Part shown: positions 42,842 to 51,412 of the stretch, in pieces
Layout of the letters: each line of letters opens with the position of its first letter
Position numbering within the stretch: position 1 is the first letter of the stretch
NCBI GenBank assembly: GCA_964506185.1
Contig: CAZDKL010000003.1
Coordinates: 1-64,000 of the forward strand
Reading direction: 5' to 3'
Source: UBA2144 sp964506185
GTDB lineage: Bacteria; Patescibacteriota; Gracilibacteria; Peribacterales; Peribacteraceae
DNA: 64,000 nucleotides
The notes under the pieces: generated by a model
Database searches by the model: none
The model's input: the letters and a program-made list of their open reading frames with translations, nothing else
Told to the model about the DNA's origin: nothing
Program-made: the position numbers and the translations under genes

Positions 42842-43825
42842 CTATTTCTTCTTAAGTTCCGGCAAATCGCAAACAACCTTTGGCGGCTTAACAGTATGTT
42901 CAGGCTCCTTTCCTGCTTTCCATTGCTCAATTGATTCAAAACAATCGTCATACATATTCTTCATGCTTTCATCAGCATAAAAGGCAATATGAGGTGTTGT
43001 AATTGCTTTTGGATGGTCAATTAGCTCCTTGTTCTCTTTGTAATCCTTTTCATTCTCGAGCACATCAAGAAGAGCATGAGATACTTTGCCACTTTCAAGG
43101 GCTTCAACTAATGCATCAGTATTAACAAGTCCTCCGCGTGCTGTGTTGACCAGAATTGCTCCATTCTTCATCTGATCAAACTCTTCCTTATCAATTATGT
43201 GTTTGGTTGCATCAAGCAGGGGCAAATGAAGAGAGATGATGTCAGAATTCTTCATCAGTTCCTCCATCTCAACGTATTTAACTCCAAACAGCTCTTCCAG
43301 CTCCAGCGTTCTGCATCTATCAACTGCGAGAACTTTCATTCCAAAACCGTGCGCGACTCTGCAAACGTGCGCTCCGATTTTACCGGTACCTACAACTCCA
43401 ATAGTTTTTCCTCTAAGAGTTACACCTCTTAGTCCGCGATAATCAAAGTCGCCCTTCTCAACTCTCTTGTCTCCTTCGTGTATGTGACGAAGAGTTCCAA
43501 GTAATAGTGCGTATACATGTTCAGCTATTACATGTGATCCATAATCGGGAACATTACATACGACAATCTTTCGCTTAGCGCATTCCTCCAAGTCAATATG
43601 ATTGAAGCCGACTGATCTGGTTACAATCAACTTCAGTTTAGGAAGTTTGTCCAATTGCTCCTTCTGAAGTTTTGAATAAATGAAGCAAGAGAGAATCTCA
43701 GCATCCTTGCATTTATCAATTACTCCTTCTTCAGTTGAGTTTTCATGAATCATTAAAGCATCAGGATGTGCTTCGGAAACGCGAGCTTCATCTTCTTTGT
43801 CGACTTCAAGGAATACTGTACTCAT
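42842..43825 (-). CDS. D-isomer-specific 2-hydroxyacid dehydrogenase
   Basis: A 327-residue NAD-dependent dehydrogenase of the D-lactate dehydrogenase type. Rossmann motif GVVGTGKIGAHV near residue 150, the substrate Arg in NTARGGLVN, and the catalytic His in TTPHIAFY with its Glu partner (DVLENEKDY). It most likely reduces pyruvate to D-lactate, recycling NADH in a fermentative cell. AGTTTA at 43832-43837 (TAAACT on the minus strand) is exactly 6 nt upstream of the ATG. Confidence 0.88.
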   Translation of the reverse strand: MSTVFLEVDKEDEARVSEAHPDALMIHENSTEEGVIDKCKDAEILSCFIYSKLQKEQLDKLPKLKLIVTRSVGFNHIDLEECAKRKIVVCNVPDYGSHVIAEHVYALLLGTLRHIHEGDKRVEKGDFDYRGLRGVTLRGKTIGVVGTGKIGAHVCRVAHGFGMKVLAVDRCRTLELEELFGVKYVEMEELMKNSDIISLHLPLLDATKHIIDKEEFDQMKNGAILVNTARGGLVNTDALVEALESGKVSHALLDVLENEKDYKENKELIDHPKAITTPHIAFYADESMKNMYDDCFESIEQWKAGKEPEHTVKPPKVVCDLPELKKK

Positions 43826-43842
43826 GAGATTAGTTTACTTTA

Positions 43843-44589
43843 TTAAACTACGCCCACCAAGCTCTTCAAAAATACTCCAACTCCATATGCTACAAATGCC
43901 CCCAATGCGCCAACGCTTACAATCTCAAGCGGCCCGCGGATCATTCTCTCGCGTGTAATTTTGCTCTTTGCGACTCCAAGCAGGAGCAAGGCAATGAATG
44001 TGGAGACTATCGCAACAGGAAATCTGGTATCCGCACTCGTTATCATTAAATAGGGGATTAATGGAATTGCTCCGAAGATTGCAAATGAAACAAAAGTCAG
44101 AAATCCATGAACGACCGGCTTATCAGATGCCTCTTTGGTCAGATGATGCTCTTCATTAAGCATTACTTCTGCCCAACGATCCTTGTCAGAAGTAATAATC
44201 TCAACTGCACGTTCAAGATCTTGTCCCTCAAAACCTTTCTTCCTATACATCTGCCTAACTTCTTCTGCTTCAATCTCCGGATCATCTTCAATTTCTTGCA
44301 ATTCTTCTTTCTTAAGCCTCTCGTAGTTATCCCGCTCTGATCTCTTGGAAAGATATGCACCTGTACCCATAGAAGTTCCGTCAGCCAACAAATTAGCAAG
44401 GCCCAAGATGATCACTATGTAATGTGGAAGATCTGCTCCCATTGTTCCTGCAACCACTGCAAAGGTTGTAACAATTCCATCATTGCCTCCGTACACAATG
44501 TCTTGAATATATGAACCAATCCAAAGCCCGTGCACATCGGCTTCTTGATGTGCTTTGTAGGCTTTGGCCAGTTCTTCCGGAGTGCGCAT
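43843..44589 (-). CDS. VIT1/CCC1-family iron/manganese transporter
   Basis: A 248-residue membrane protein with about five helices. GLWIGSYIQDIVYGGNDGIVTTFAVVAG and GLANLLADGTSMGTGAYLS are typical of the VIT1/CCC1 family, which moves Fe2+ or Mn2+ out of the cytosol. A cytosolic Glu-rich segment (about 95-150) fits the metal-binding domain of the family. TACAAT lies 8 nt upstream of the ATG. It follows an unknown helical-repeat gene pair on the same strand. Confidence 0.88.
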   Translation of the reverse strand: MRTPEELAKAYKAHQEADVHGLWIGSYIQDIVYGGNDGIVTTFAVVAGTMGADLPHYIVIILGLANLLADGTSMGTGAYLSKRSERDNYERLKKEELQEIEDDPEIEAEEVRQMYRKKGFEGQDLERAVEIITSDKDRWAEVMLNEEHHLTKEASDKPVVHGFLTFVSFAIFGAIPLIPYLMITSADTRFPVAIVSTFIALLLLGVAKSKITRERMIRGPLEIVSVGALGAFVAYGVGVFLKSLVGVV

Positions 44590-44595
44590 GGATTA

Positions 44596-45216
44596 CTATT
44601 GTAGCATTTGTTCAAACTGCTGATCATCTTCTTTTTTCCCATTAGCAGCAATTTTCAAGGCTTCTTCGCATGGTTGTACTGCATATTCAATTGATTGCTT
44701 ATTCTCGCGAACTGCAGCACATTGAATATCCTCTTCCCAAGCCATTGAAGCAGATGCATATTTTAGTGCTTGTCCATTATCTCTTACGCAAGCCATAACA
44801 ACATCGTGATTATTTTGAACTGCTTCAGGCGCCCATTTAAGTATCCATCCCCGAGCTCCGCGTTGAATTGCATGAATAAAAAATTCAGGAGGCAAATTTT
44901 CACGAACTTCTGCAGGAGCTCTCCCTAGTTCATGTCCTGATGATTGAACAGTTGCCATTAACAAAACTTCAAGATTTTTCTGATGTTCGATCGGCAACTT
45001 ATGATAAATACATCCAAATCTTTCCTGCACAAGATTAAGTACGATTTTGTCGATAATTTCACTTCTAAAACTTGGTATTTTAGTTCTTCCACGAAGAACG
45101 CCTTCAATGAAATCACCATATTCCCAGTTATAGCTTTTACCATCCCATTCTCCTGGAACTTTTGTTTCAGCTTCTGTCTTTTCGACTGGCTCTTCTGTTT
45201 CTGCGGCTGCATTCAT
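44596..45216 (-). CDS. DUF4116-repeat protein
   Basis: A protein of 206 residues from ATG 45216. The C-terminal half contains DUF4116-type helical repeats (DVVMACVRDNGQALKYAS and EDIQCAAVRENKQSIEYAV). The N-terminal part is acidic and probably flexible. DUF4116 repeats are common in uncultured bacteria and protists; the function is unknown. The frame is open upstream to 45318, but that overlaps the preceding gene, so 45216 is preferred. Confidence 0.65.
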   Translation of the reverse strand: MNAAAETEEPVEKTEAETKVPGEWDGKSYNWEYGDFIEGVLRGRTKIPSFRSEIIDKIVLNLVQERFGCIYHKLPIEHQKNLEVLLMATVQSSGHELGRAPAEVRENLPPEFFIHAIQRGARGWILKWAPEAVQNNHDVVMACVRDNGQALKYASASMAWEEDIQCAAVRENKQSIEYAVQPCEEALKIAANGKKEDDQQFEQMLQ

Positions 45217-45232
45217 AATAAATTGGGTAAAA

Positions 45233-45475
45233 TTATTCTGATGTGCCTTTATCACAGGCAAAAAGGTCGGGGAGTGTTCTTCTTTCGGCTGAACGAATAC
45301 TTTGTAAGGCATGATCAAGCTTTGCTTCTATTCTTTGTTTTGCTCTAGTAAAACATTTCGGGTCTCCATCTGATCCTTTATCAAGCTCATCCAAAGCAAT
45401 GAAGCATCTGCATGCTTGCTCAGCAGCTTCAATTGCAGCTGTATCTGAATGATTATCTTTGGTGGTAGCTTCCAT
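45233..45475 (-). CDS. Small helical protein of unknown function
   Basis: An 80-residue protein, mostly helical, with three cysteines (QACRCFIAL, PKCFTRAK). It ends 16 nt before the DUF4116 gene, so they probably form one operon. No family recognised. Confidence 0.5.
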   Translation of the reverse strand: MEATTKDNHSDTAAIEAAEQACRCFIALDELDKGSDGDPKCFTRAKQRIEAKLDHALQSIRSAERRTLPDLFACDKGTSE

Positions 45476-45499
45476 AATTGAAAAATTTAATTGAAATAA

Positions 45500-45531
45500 A
45501 AATATAAGCTTCTTCCATAAAAAAAGAAGCT
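45500..45531 (-). terminator. Intrinsic terminator of the candidate small RNA
   Basis: On the minus strand AGCTTCTT pairs with AAGAAGCT around a T-rich loop, followed by TATATTTTT. Confidence 0.7.
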
Positions 45532-45670
45532 CAGTCCGGGGAAGGAGGGCTCGTGTGATTTTATTTCAACTTATGCACGCAACCCGCCTTCCGCTGTAAG
45601 CAGAAGTCCGAGTCCTTCGACAAGGCTCAGGACAGGAAGACCGAGTAGGTGCAAATTAACTTTCATCGTT
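45503..45670 (-). ncRNA. Candidate small RNA, about 170 nt
   Basis: A near-perfect promoter (45677-45704) starts transcription near 45670 on the minus strand and an intrinsic terminator ends it at about 45503. No open reading frame fits. On the minus strand CTCGGTC near the 5' end pairs with GACTGAG near the 3' end, closing a structure with a CTTCTGC/GCGGAAG hairpin and a long GGAAGGCGGG...CCCTCCTTCC hairpin. A copy of the dispersed word TCCTGAGCCTTGTCGAAGGA sits inside it. Size and layout would fit a 6S-like RNA, but I cannot identify the family. Confidence 0.5.
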
Positions 45671-45676
45671 GCTGGC

Positions 45677-45704
45677 ATTCTAGTACTAAAAAATCTGATG
45701 TCAA
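45677..45704 (-). promoter_or_regulatory. Promoter of the candidate small RNA
   Basis: On the minus strand TTGACA (45699-45704), a 16-nt spacer and TAGAAT (45677-45682). Confidence 0.75.
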
Positions 45705-45708
45705 CAAA

Positions 45709-46530
45709 TTACCAATATTCTACGGGCTCTGATGAATTTTGCCTTAAATTAAGCGATATCATCTCATTTTCAGATACCTGATTTATGAATACGCGTGCAA
45801 TTCTGGAGAGTCCTATGTCCCATTTGGGTTTTATAAATCTTGCGATTGATGCAACCGGCAGGCGCCTCATTGATCCTTCGTTTTTGGTCAGTGCATATGA
45901 TCCTACGGTTCCGTGCCAGATGGTTGCACATTGTCCGTCCACAATAAAGAAAAGCTTTTCGCGTAGCATTAACATTGCTCTTTGATGCCAATCCACAAAG
46001 CCCCGTTCATCGGGATTCTCGGGCCACGTGTTTAAAACATAAACGGGAAATCCTTTTGGATACACTCCATCGCAAAAGTTACGCGAATCTTTGTTGCAGA
46101 CGAATTTTCTTTTGGGTTGATTCGGATTTGGGGTTATCCCAGCGGAAGCCATTTGAGGTTCATCTTCGGGTTTTTGAAAATCAACAACATATTCGGCTGA
46201 TTCCTGAATAACTTCTTCCGGTTTTTCTTGTCCAACTCTTCTTAAGACCGACCATGCAGTTCTGCCAAGTTCTAATTCACCGAATCCGCCTTTTTCCATT
46301 AAGCTCGGCGCAGCCTTTTCTACAGTTACAGAAAGATTAGGAAATTCGTAACGAATCATTTCATCAAATTGTTGTTTGGTGAGGCTTGGCATTTGGGGAA
46401 GTTCTTCATGTGCACTTTGAAGTAGTTCTGACATTGCAATTGCTGCCGACATCCCAATAAACTTTCTACGATTTAATTTCTTTTGTCTCATGTATTTCTC
46501 ATCTTCCGGATGGGGAAGAAACTCTTGCAT
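45709..46530 (-). CDS. Tat-exported protein of unknown function
   Basis: A 273-residue protein with a twin-arginine signal (NRRKFIGMSAAIAM near residue 21), so it is probably exported folded. The mature part has a Cys pair (FVCNKDSRNFCDGVYPKG) and a conserved-looking middle (DGQCATIWHGTVGSYALTKN) that faintly recalls peptidoglycan-transpeptidase-like beta folds, but no family is certain. TAGCTT lies 6 nt upstream of ATG 46530. A second in-frame ATG at 46491 would still keep the Tat signal. Confidence 0.65.
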   Translation of the reverse strand: MQEFLPHPEDEKYMRQKKLNRRKFIGMSAAIAMSELLQSAHEELPQMPSLTKQQFDEMIRYEFPNLSVTVEKAAPSLMEKGGFGELELGRTAWSVLRRVGQEKPEEVIQESAEYVVDFQKPEDEPQMASAGITPNPNQPKRKFVCNKDSRNFCDGVYPKGFPVYVLNTWPENPDERGFVDWHQRAMLMLREKLFFIVDGQCATIWHGTVGSYALTKNEGSMRRLPVASIARFIKPKWDIGLSRIARVFINQVSENEMISLNLRQNSSEPVEYW

Positions 46531-46586
46531 CTTACTAAGCTACAAGAAGTTAAGTCGTCTTTCAAAAAACTTCTGATGGGAAACTG

Positions 46587-47633
46587 TTAGCACTTAAGTT
46601 TATCCCCTGTGTAAGCGGTAATCAGGATTCCCTGATCTCCGGTTACAAGTCCAGCCCTCTTAACATTCATACCTTCGGCTTCAAGTAATTTGGTTGCTTC
46701 ATCAGCCTCGCCCTCAGCAACTACTACCATCATTCCATTTCCCATGTTCCAGGTTTTGTAAGATTCATCAGTTGGAACTTCACCAAGTTCAATAATTTCT
46801 TTAAGAGCATTGTGCGGTTCAAAAAGATCAGTTAATTCCGCACCTTTACCTGAAGGCTTAAGAACTCTTCCAAGTTTACTGGGGATTCCTCCTCCGGTTA
46901 TGTGCGCAACTCCCTTAACGTTTACTTTTCTTTCTTCTTTGTAGCGTCCAATCAAACTTAGGATGGCTTTAGAGTAAATAATGCTTGGAGTGAGCAGAGT
47001 TTTAGTAAGTTCTTGGCTTACCCAGTCATCACCAAACTTATCAGTAAGAATTTTTCTGATCAGTGAGAATCCGTTTGAACGCGCAACGCCTGACTGCAAA
47101 GTCAAAATAACATCACCTTCAGTAATTGTTTCGGGTTTAAGAACTTTATCTTTCTCTACAACGCCAATAACTGTTGCGCTCCATACTCCTTTGGCAACTG
47201 CACCGGGGACTTCTGCAATTTCTCCTGCGGGAACAACGATCTTTTGTTCAGCACAAGCTTTTGCCAGCCCGCCCATCAGTGCATCGACTTCATCTGAATT
47301 AATCTTTGGAACATCAAGCGTATTGGAAATGCTTACGGGCTCCGCTCCGACGCAAACCGCATCATCCGCGACCATCGCGACTAAGTCATATCCAAGAGTC
47401 GTTAAATCGCCGACTTCAAAAGCCATATCAATTTTCGATCCCGTGGAATCATCGCTTTGAACCAGATAATAATCTCCCATGTCCAAAAACCCTGCGTATC
47501 CATCTTCTTCCAGTACCGGCTCCCCAATCATTCCTTTTCGCGAGGCGAATGTTGAGGATGCGTGCTCGTAAGCTTTCTTTGAGGCTTTGTCGCCCTCCTC
47601 TATGTTGACGCCTGATTCTTCGTAAGTGGTCAT
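46587..47633 (-). CDS. purM: Phosphoribosylformylglycinamidine cyclo-ligase
   Basis: A 348-residue purine-synthesis enzyme that closes the imidazole ring to give AIR. Family motifs: YEESGVNIEEGDKA at the start, SDDSTGSKIDMA, MVADDAVCVGAEP and HITGGGIPSKLGR; WNMGNGMMVVV near the end. Normal length. The only other purine gene in the window is purE at 58.8 kb. Confidence 0.93.
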   Translation of the reverse strand: MTTYEESGVNIEEGDKASKKAYEHASSTFASRKGMIGEPVLEEDGYAGFLDMGDYYLVQSDDSTGSKIDMAFEVGDLTTLGYDLVAMVADDAVCVGAEPVSISNTLDVPKINSDEVDALMGGLAKACAEQKIVVPAGEIAEVPGAVAKGVWSATVIGVVEKDKVLKPETITEGDVILTLQSGVARSNGFSLIRKILTDKFGDDWVSQELTKTLLTPSIIYSKAILSLIGRYKEERKVNVKGVAHITGGGIPSKLGRVLKPSGKGAELTDLFEPHNALKEIIELGEVPTDESYKTWNMGNGMMVVVAEGEADEATKLLEAEGMNVKRAGLVTGDQGILITAYTGDKLKC

Positions 47634-47673
47634 GGTGGTAGCTTATCGCAAATTATCGATGTATCCTAGAGAT

Positions 47674-48117
47674 ATGCACATAAGATCTCTCAGGCTAACT
47701 TTAGCCATTGCCCTCGTTTTCACGCTTTATTTCGCGTATGTGATGCTATTTACGTCGCCAATGCTTTTGGATATTTATGATCTGACTGAGGTTGATCCGA
47801 TGCATAGGTACCTATCTATGGTTGGAGGTTCACTTCTTGTGGTTATAGCGGTTACAACTCTGCTCGCGTTTCTTCAACCACTTAAGTACGTGAATCTGAT
47901 AATTGTTTTGATTCTTTATCACCTTGCACGTTTCGTAGTTGATTTGATTTTGATTGCACAGGGAAATACTCCGTGGAACATCTTGGGACCGGAGATGGTT
48001 TACTTCCTAGTAGTTTGCGGAGCGTTAATCAGATTCTTTCCTTCAAAAGCAGAGAAGGTGATTGCTGAAGAGAAACCTGAGGAGGGGGTTGTCAAGGAAG
48101 ATACGATGAGCAATTAA
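47674..48117 (+). CDS. Four-helix membrane protein of unknown function
   Basis: A 147-residue membrane protein with about four helices and an acidic C-terminal tail. The middle (DLTEVDPMHRYLSMVGGSLL) faintly resembles DUF4345-like proteins; this is not certain. ATG 47674 is preferred to an upstream in-frame ATG because TATCCT lies exactly 6 nt before it. Divergent from purM. Confidence 0.7.
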   Translation: MHIRSLRLTLAIALVFTLYFAYVMLFTSPMLLDIYDLTEVDPMHRYLSMVGGSLLVVIAVTTLLAFLQPLKYVNLIIVLILYHLARFVVDLILIAQGNTPWNILGPEMVYFLVVCGALIRFFPSKAEKVIAEEKPEEGVVKEDTMSN

Positions 48118-48188
48118 CAGATTAGCACGGGTGCTCCGCACCCTTTAGTAGATTAGCTAATCTGCTAATCTGCCAATCTGCTAATTGC
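48117..48188. repeat. AGATTAGC word-repeat hairpin
   Basis: CAGATTAGCACGGGTGC / GCACC with TAGATTAGCTAATCTGC and CAATCTGCTAATTG words, between two convergent genes. Confidence 0.6.
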
Positions 48189-48967
48189 TACGAACTCAGA
48201 GCCGTCACTTTAACTTTCTTAGTTCTAGACTTAGTCTTCGCTTGAATCGGAGCAGGCTCTACCTCTTTTTGCTTTGAAGCTCTGGGTCTGCTGTCTTTTG
48301 TAATCTTTCCATCTTCAATAAGAATGATTCTGCCTTTAACCTGTTTTACCATTTCCAAATCGTGAGTTGCGAGAATTACGGTTGTTCCATCTTTGTTGAT
48401 TTGTTTTAGGAGTTTAAGAACTATAAGCGACTGATCAGGATCCAGATTGCCGGTTGGTTCATCAGCCAACAAGACAATAGGCCCATGTGCAATGGCTCTA
48501 GCAATTGCAGTGCGTGCAAGTTCTCCTCCGGAAAGTTCTGCAGGGAGAGCATTTGCCCGTCGTTTCATATGCATTTTTCCAAGAAGTCCTTCCACTCTGG
48601 CTTTAATTAATTTTTCCGGAGCTCCGCAGACTTCCAAGGGGTACGCGATATTTTCAGCAACAGTTCTTTTACTCAGCAGCCTATAGTTCTGGAAAACCAC
48701 TCCGATTCTTCTTTTGAAAAACCTCAGAGCCAATGGAGGAACAATCCTCAAATTAATTCCATCAAACTCAATTGTACCCGTGGTAATTTTTTCAGCCCCT
48801 GCCAATATATGAATCAGCGTGGATTTGCCGGCTCCGCTTGGCCCTACAATGCAAACAAACTCGCCTGGCTTAATCTTCAAAGAAATGTCTTCCAGCACGG
48901 TTTGCTTCTTGAATACCTTTGATACGTTCTTCAATGTTATCATTTGCTTAGGGTTACTATTGTTCAT
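48188..48967 (-). CDS. ftsE: FtsE-like ABC transporter ATP-binding protein
   Basis: A protein of about 259 residues with Walker A GPSGAGKST near residue 43, signature LSGGELAR and Walker B IVLLADEPTGNLD, plus the FtsE-type start VSKVFKKQTVLEDISL. FtsE with FtsX controls cell-wall hydrolases at division. A basic, Pro/Lys-rich tail of about 35 residues is extra. No ftsX gene is next to it here. Frame upstream of 48967 is open but consists of repeat sequence, so it is left out. Confidence 0.82.
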   Translation of the reverse strand: MNNSNPKQMITLKNVSKVFKKQTVLEDISLKIKPGEFVCIVGPSGAGKSTLIHILAGAEKITTGTIEFDGINLRIVPPLALRFFKRRIGVVFQNYRLLSKRTVAENIAYPLEVCGAPEKLIKARVEGLLGKMHMKRRANALPAELSGGELARTAIARAIAHGPIVLLADEPTGNLDPDQSLIVLKLLKQINKDGTTVILATHDLEMVKQVKGRIILIEDGKITKDSRPRASKQKEVEPAPIQAKTKSRTKKVKVTALSS

Positions 48968-48970
48968 AGT

Positions 48971-49090
48971 GTGAATTGACAATTGACAATTGACAATTGA
49001 CAATTGGGTACATGCGACGCGATGCGTCGCAGCTGGGACGGCGCCGTCCCAGCTGCGGAAATTTGTGATAATTTCCGCACATTGTCAATT
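48971..49090. repeat. AATTGACA word-repeat hairpin with GC core
   Basis: Four tandem AATTGACA words, a GCGACGCGATGCGTCGC palindrome, an AGCTGGGACGGCGCCGTCCCAGCT perfect palindrome split by GGCGCC, then GGAAATTTGTGATAATTTCC and TTGTCAATTT. It overlaps the end of rlmE by a few bases. Confidence 0.65.
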
Positions 49091-49645
49091 TGATATAAGA
49101 ATATATATCTCTTTGCTTCTATCTCTCGAAGCCTTAACTGTCGTTGTTTTCACTGTTTGCCACTTAAGTTTCAGGTCTTTGAGGAAATCATCGAAATCCG
49201 CTCCTCTGAACACTTTCATTACGCAGACTCCTCCGAGCTTCAAGACTTGCTTGGCTATTTTTTCAACTGCTTGATTTAATTCGATCGATCTCCATTGATC
49301 TACGTCTTTGATTCCACTGGTTGATGGAGCGATATCAGAAAGAATCAGATCAGCGTCGGGTAAATCAAGATCATTTGTAATATCAGCCTGAATAGTCTCA
49401 ACCCCTTCGATTGGTTCAATCTCCTGTAAATCGATTCCAATTACCTTTCCCTTAGCTCCAACTTTTTCCTTTGCGTATTGGAGCCAGCTTCCCGGTGCTG
49501 CGCCAAGGTCGAGAACGGTCATTCCGGATTTAATCAGATTGAACTTTTCATCAAGTTCTTTAAGTTTATAAACTGACCTAGCTCTATAACCTTCTGCTTT
49601 AGCTTTTTGTGATAACTCGTCGTTTGGAATATATCTTTTAGGCAT
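49085..49645 (-). CDS. rlmE: 23S rRNA uridine-2552 2'-O-methyltransferase
   Basis: A 186-residue FtsJ/RrmJ-type methyltransferase. The opening KAEGYRARSVYKLKELDEKF is the family start, followed by motif I LDLGAAPGSW and the K-D-K-E tetrad (Asp in LILSDIAPS, Lys in VCVMKVFRG). It modifies the ribosomal A loop late in 50S assembly. It ends 5 nt after rsmG begins its region, forming a two-gene unit of rRNA methyltransferases. Confidence 0.92.
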   Translation of the reverse strand: MPKRYIPNDELSQKAKAEGYRARSVYKLKELDEKFNLIKSGMTVLDLGAAPGSWLQYAKEKVGAKGKVIGIDLQEIEPIEGVETIQADITNDLDLPDADLILSDIAPSTSGIKDVDQWRSIELNQAVEKIAKQVLKLGGVCVMKVFRGADFDDFLKDLKLKWQTVKTTTVKASRDRSKEIYILISN

Positions 49646-49649
49646 AAGA

Positions 49650-50363
49650 TTATTTGATAGGTTTCTTCTTTGGTTCTCCGACTTTGCGCGGATACTTATC
49701 TGCAGTTGGTGAAGTTTTTTCGAAAATTAGTAACTGACGTTTTCCAAAGGGTTCAGGTAATTCATATTCATGCTTGTTAATTAGATGACATGTAAGTTCT
49801 GCGCGCGCCATCAATGAGTCTTCAAGTTCTTTGTCAATCTTCATGCTTTTCCAGAAAACTATTTTACCTTTTACTTTTGTAAACGGAGCGCAGAACTCAA
49901 GTAGAATATTTATTGGAGCAACTGCGCGCGACAATACTATTTCGTATTGTTCGCGGTGTTCAGGATTGTGACCCAATTCTTCAGCTCGTCCGATGACTAG
50001 ATCTACATTGCTCAGATTCATTTCTTTCGCAATACGTTCAACTGCTGAGATTTTTTTATTAGTTGAATCAAGGCCTGTGAGTTTCGAGTCAGGCAAACAA
50101 ATGGCAAGTGGCAGGAGAGGGAAGCCGCCGCCGGTGCCGAGGTCGAGGATTTTTAACGACCTCACCCCCGACCCCTCTCCTTCTAGGAGAGGGGAGCTAT
50201 GTTGTTCCAGGATATTAGAATCGAGAATTGCTAATGAATCCTCAATATTCCCAATCCAACTCTGCTCAGGTTCTCTGAATGCAGATAGGTTGAGCTTCTG
50301 GTTCTCTTCGAGGAAGATTTGGTTCAACTGCCTTAGAGCCGACTCATGTGCTGATGGGATCAT
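49650..50363 (-). CDS. rsmG: 16S rRNA m7G527 methyltransferase with an in-frame repeat insertion
   Basis: A 237-residue GidB/RsmG methyltransferase. The N-terminal domain (NQKLNLSAFREPEQSWIGNIEDSLAI), motif I ILDLGTGGGFPLLPLAI and VLSRAVAPINIL are typical. Between the N-terminal helix and motif I, residues about 54-69 (HSSPLLEGEGSGVRS) do not belong to the family and are the translation of the dispersed palindromic repeat at 50157-50200. The repeat keeps the frame. The extra loop precedes the SAM-binding site and is probably tolerated on the surface. Confidence 0.9.
   Translation of the reverse strand: MIPSAHESALRQLNQIFLEENQKLNLSAFREPEQSWIGNIEDSLAILDSNILEQHSSPLLEGEGSGVRSLKILDLGTGGGFPLLPLAICLPDSKLTGLDSTNKKISAVERIAKEMNLSNVDLVIGRAEELGHNPEHREQYEIVLSRAVAPINILLEFCAPFTKVKGKIVFWKSMKIDKELEDSLMARAELTCHLINKHEYELPEPFGKRQLLIFEKTSPTADKYPRKVGEPKKKPIK
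50157..50200. repeat. Palindromic repeat inserted in rsmG
   Basis: GACCTCACCCCCGACCCCTCTCC, a short TTCT loop and AGGAGAGGGGAGCTA; same family as 7749-7803. It adds codons to rsmG without breaking the frame. Confidence 0.85.
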
Positions 50364-50544
50364 CCTGCATATGATAAGCGCAGTAGCGCAGTAGCGCAGT
50401 AGGAAAGTTCAGGATTTTTAACCCTAATTTTTTGAATCTGGGACACAGTTTAATCTCTCTCATCATGGTTCAGACAATCTGACTATTGAAGAAAGTTGAT
50501 TAGTGAGTGTATGATCAATGTCCTAAGATCTACCCCTCAAACAT

Positions 50545-51192
50545 ATGCCCCATGGCAAACGAATCGCGGAACTGCTTCTAAACATCGGCGCCGTAAAGCT
50601 TTCTGTTGATCCGCCTTTTACTTGGACAAGCGGAATAAAGGCTCCGATATATTGCGACAATAGAATGGTTTACAGCCATCCGGATGCCAGGGACTTTGTT
50701 GTGCAAGCACTTCTTTCGAGGGTTCGTGCATTGCATATAGAGCCTGATGTGATTGCCGGAACTGCAACTGCAGGTATTGGATGGGGTGCGCTTGTTGCAA
50801 GTTTCCTCAGGCTGCCCTTTGTTTACGTAAGAAAGGCTGCAAAGGAGCATGGCGCAAAGAAGAGAATTGAGGGAGATCTGCCACCCGATAAGCATGTAGT
50901 ATTGATAGAAGATTTGATTTCAACAGGCGGCAGTTCAGTCTCTGCTGTGGAAGCTCTGCGCGAAGAAGGGGAGGCAACGGTTTCGGATATAGTGGCCATA
51001 TTTGACTATGGACTGCTAAAATCTGCGGAGAAAGCACAGCAATTTGCGGTCAAATATCATCCTCTTTCCGGCCTTCCTCAGCTTCTGGATGTGGCTACGG
51101 AACTCGGTTCAATTATGGAAGATGAGGCCGAAATTGCGGCTCAATTCGCCAAAGATCCGGAGAATTGGTATTCGAAAATGGCTGTGGCTTGA
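50545..51192 (+). CDS. pyrE: Orotate phosphoribosyltransferase
   Basis: A 215-residue enzyme of pyrimidine synthesis that adds PRPP to orotate. The PRPP-binding motif VVLIEDLISTGGS is clear near residue 118, and the segment FVYVRKAAKEHGAKKRIEG is the family's catalytic lysine loop. Length is normal. Positions 50364-50544 upstream hold AGCGCAGT tandem words and no gene. Confidence 0.92.
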   Translation: MPHGKRIAELLLNIGAVKLSVDPPFTWTSGIKAPIYCDNRMVYSHPDARDFVVQALLSRVRALHIEPDVIAGTATAGIGWGALVASFLRLPFVYVRKAAKEHGAKKRIEGDLPPDKHVVLIEDLISTGGSSVSAVEALREEGEATVSDIVAIFDYGLLKSAEKAQQFAVKYHPLSGLPQLLDVATELGSIMEDEAEIAAQFAKDPENWYSKMAVA

Positions 51193-51261
51193 GTGTTCTT
51201 TTCGCTGTAAATATCTTCAGTGAAATGTGGATTTGGGGAAGGTTTACCATAAATAATAACA

Positions 51262-51292
51262 TTGACAAATAGGGGTTTGGAGGTATTATAAT
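51262..51292 (+). promoter_or_regulatory. Promoter of the first GC-rich island gene
   Basis: TTGACA at 51262-51267 and overlapping TATTAT / TATAAT boxes at 51284-51292 (16- or 19-nt spacer). TTGACAAATAG is also the start of the promoter at 53514. About 120 nt lie between it and the start codon, unlike the native leaderless genes. Confidence 0.7.
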
Positions 51293-51324
51293 CGACTTTA
51301 CTGCGTACCTATTTTTTCGTTTTC

Positions 51325-51381
51325 AACCAATATTAAGGAGTAGGTACATTCGTAAAGTACGCTCCTTATACATTATTGGTT
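51325..51381 (+). promoter_or_regulatory. Long leader hairpin before the first island gene
   Basis: AACCAATATTAAGGAG (51325-51340) can pair with CTCCTTATACATTATTGGTT (51362-51381), enclosing GTAC...GTAC. The stem hides an AAGGAG word. It may regulate the following gene or stabilise its message. Confidence 0.5.
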
Positions 51382-51412
51382 TCACTACTTTTCCATGGAA
51401 AGGGCGAAAGCC

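Noticed and set aside
45503..45670. RNase P RNA or SRP RNA as identity of the candidate small RNA
   Set aside because: The conserved RNase P core words and the SRP tetraloop/AGCAGC motif were looked for and not found.
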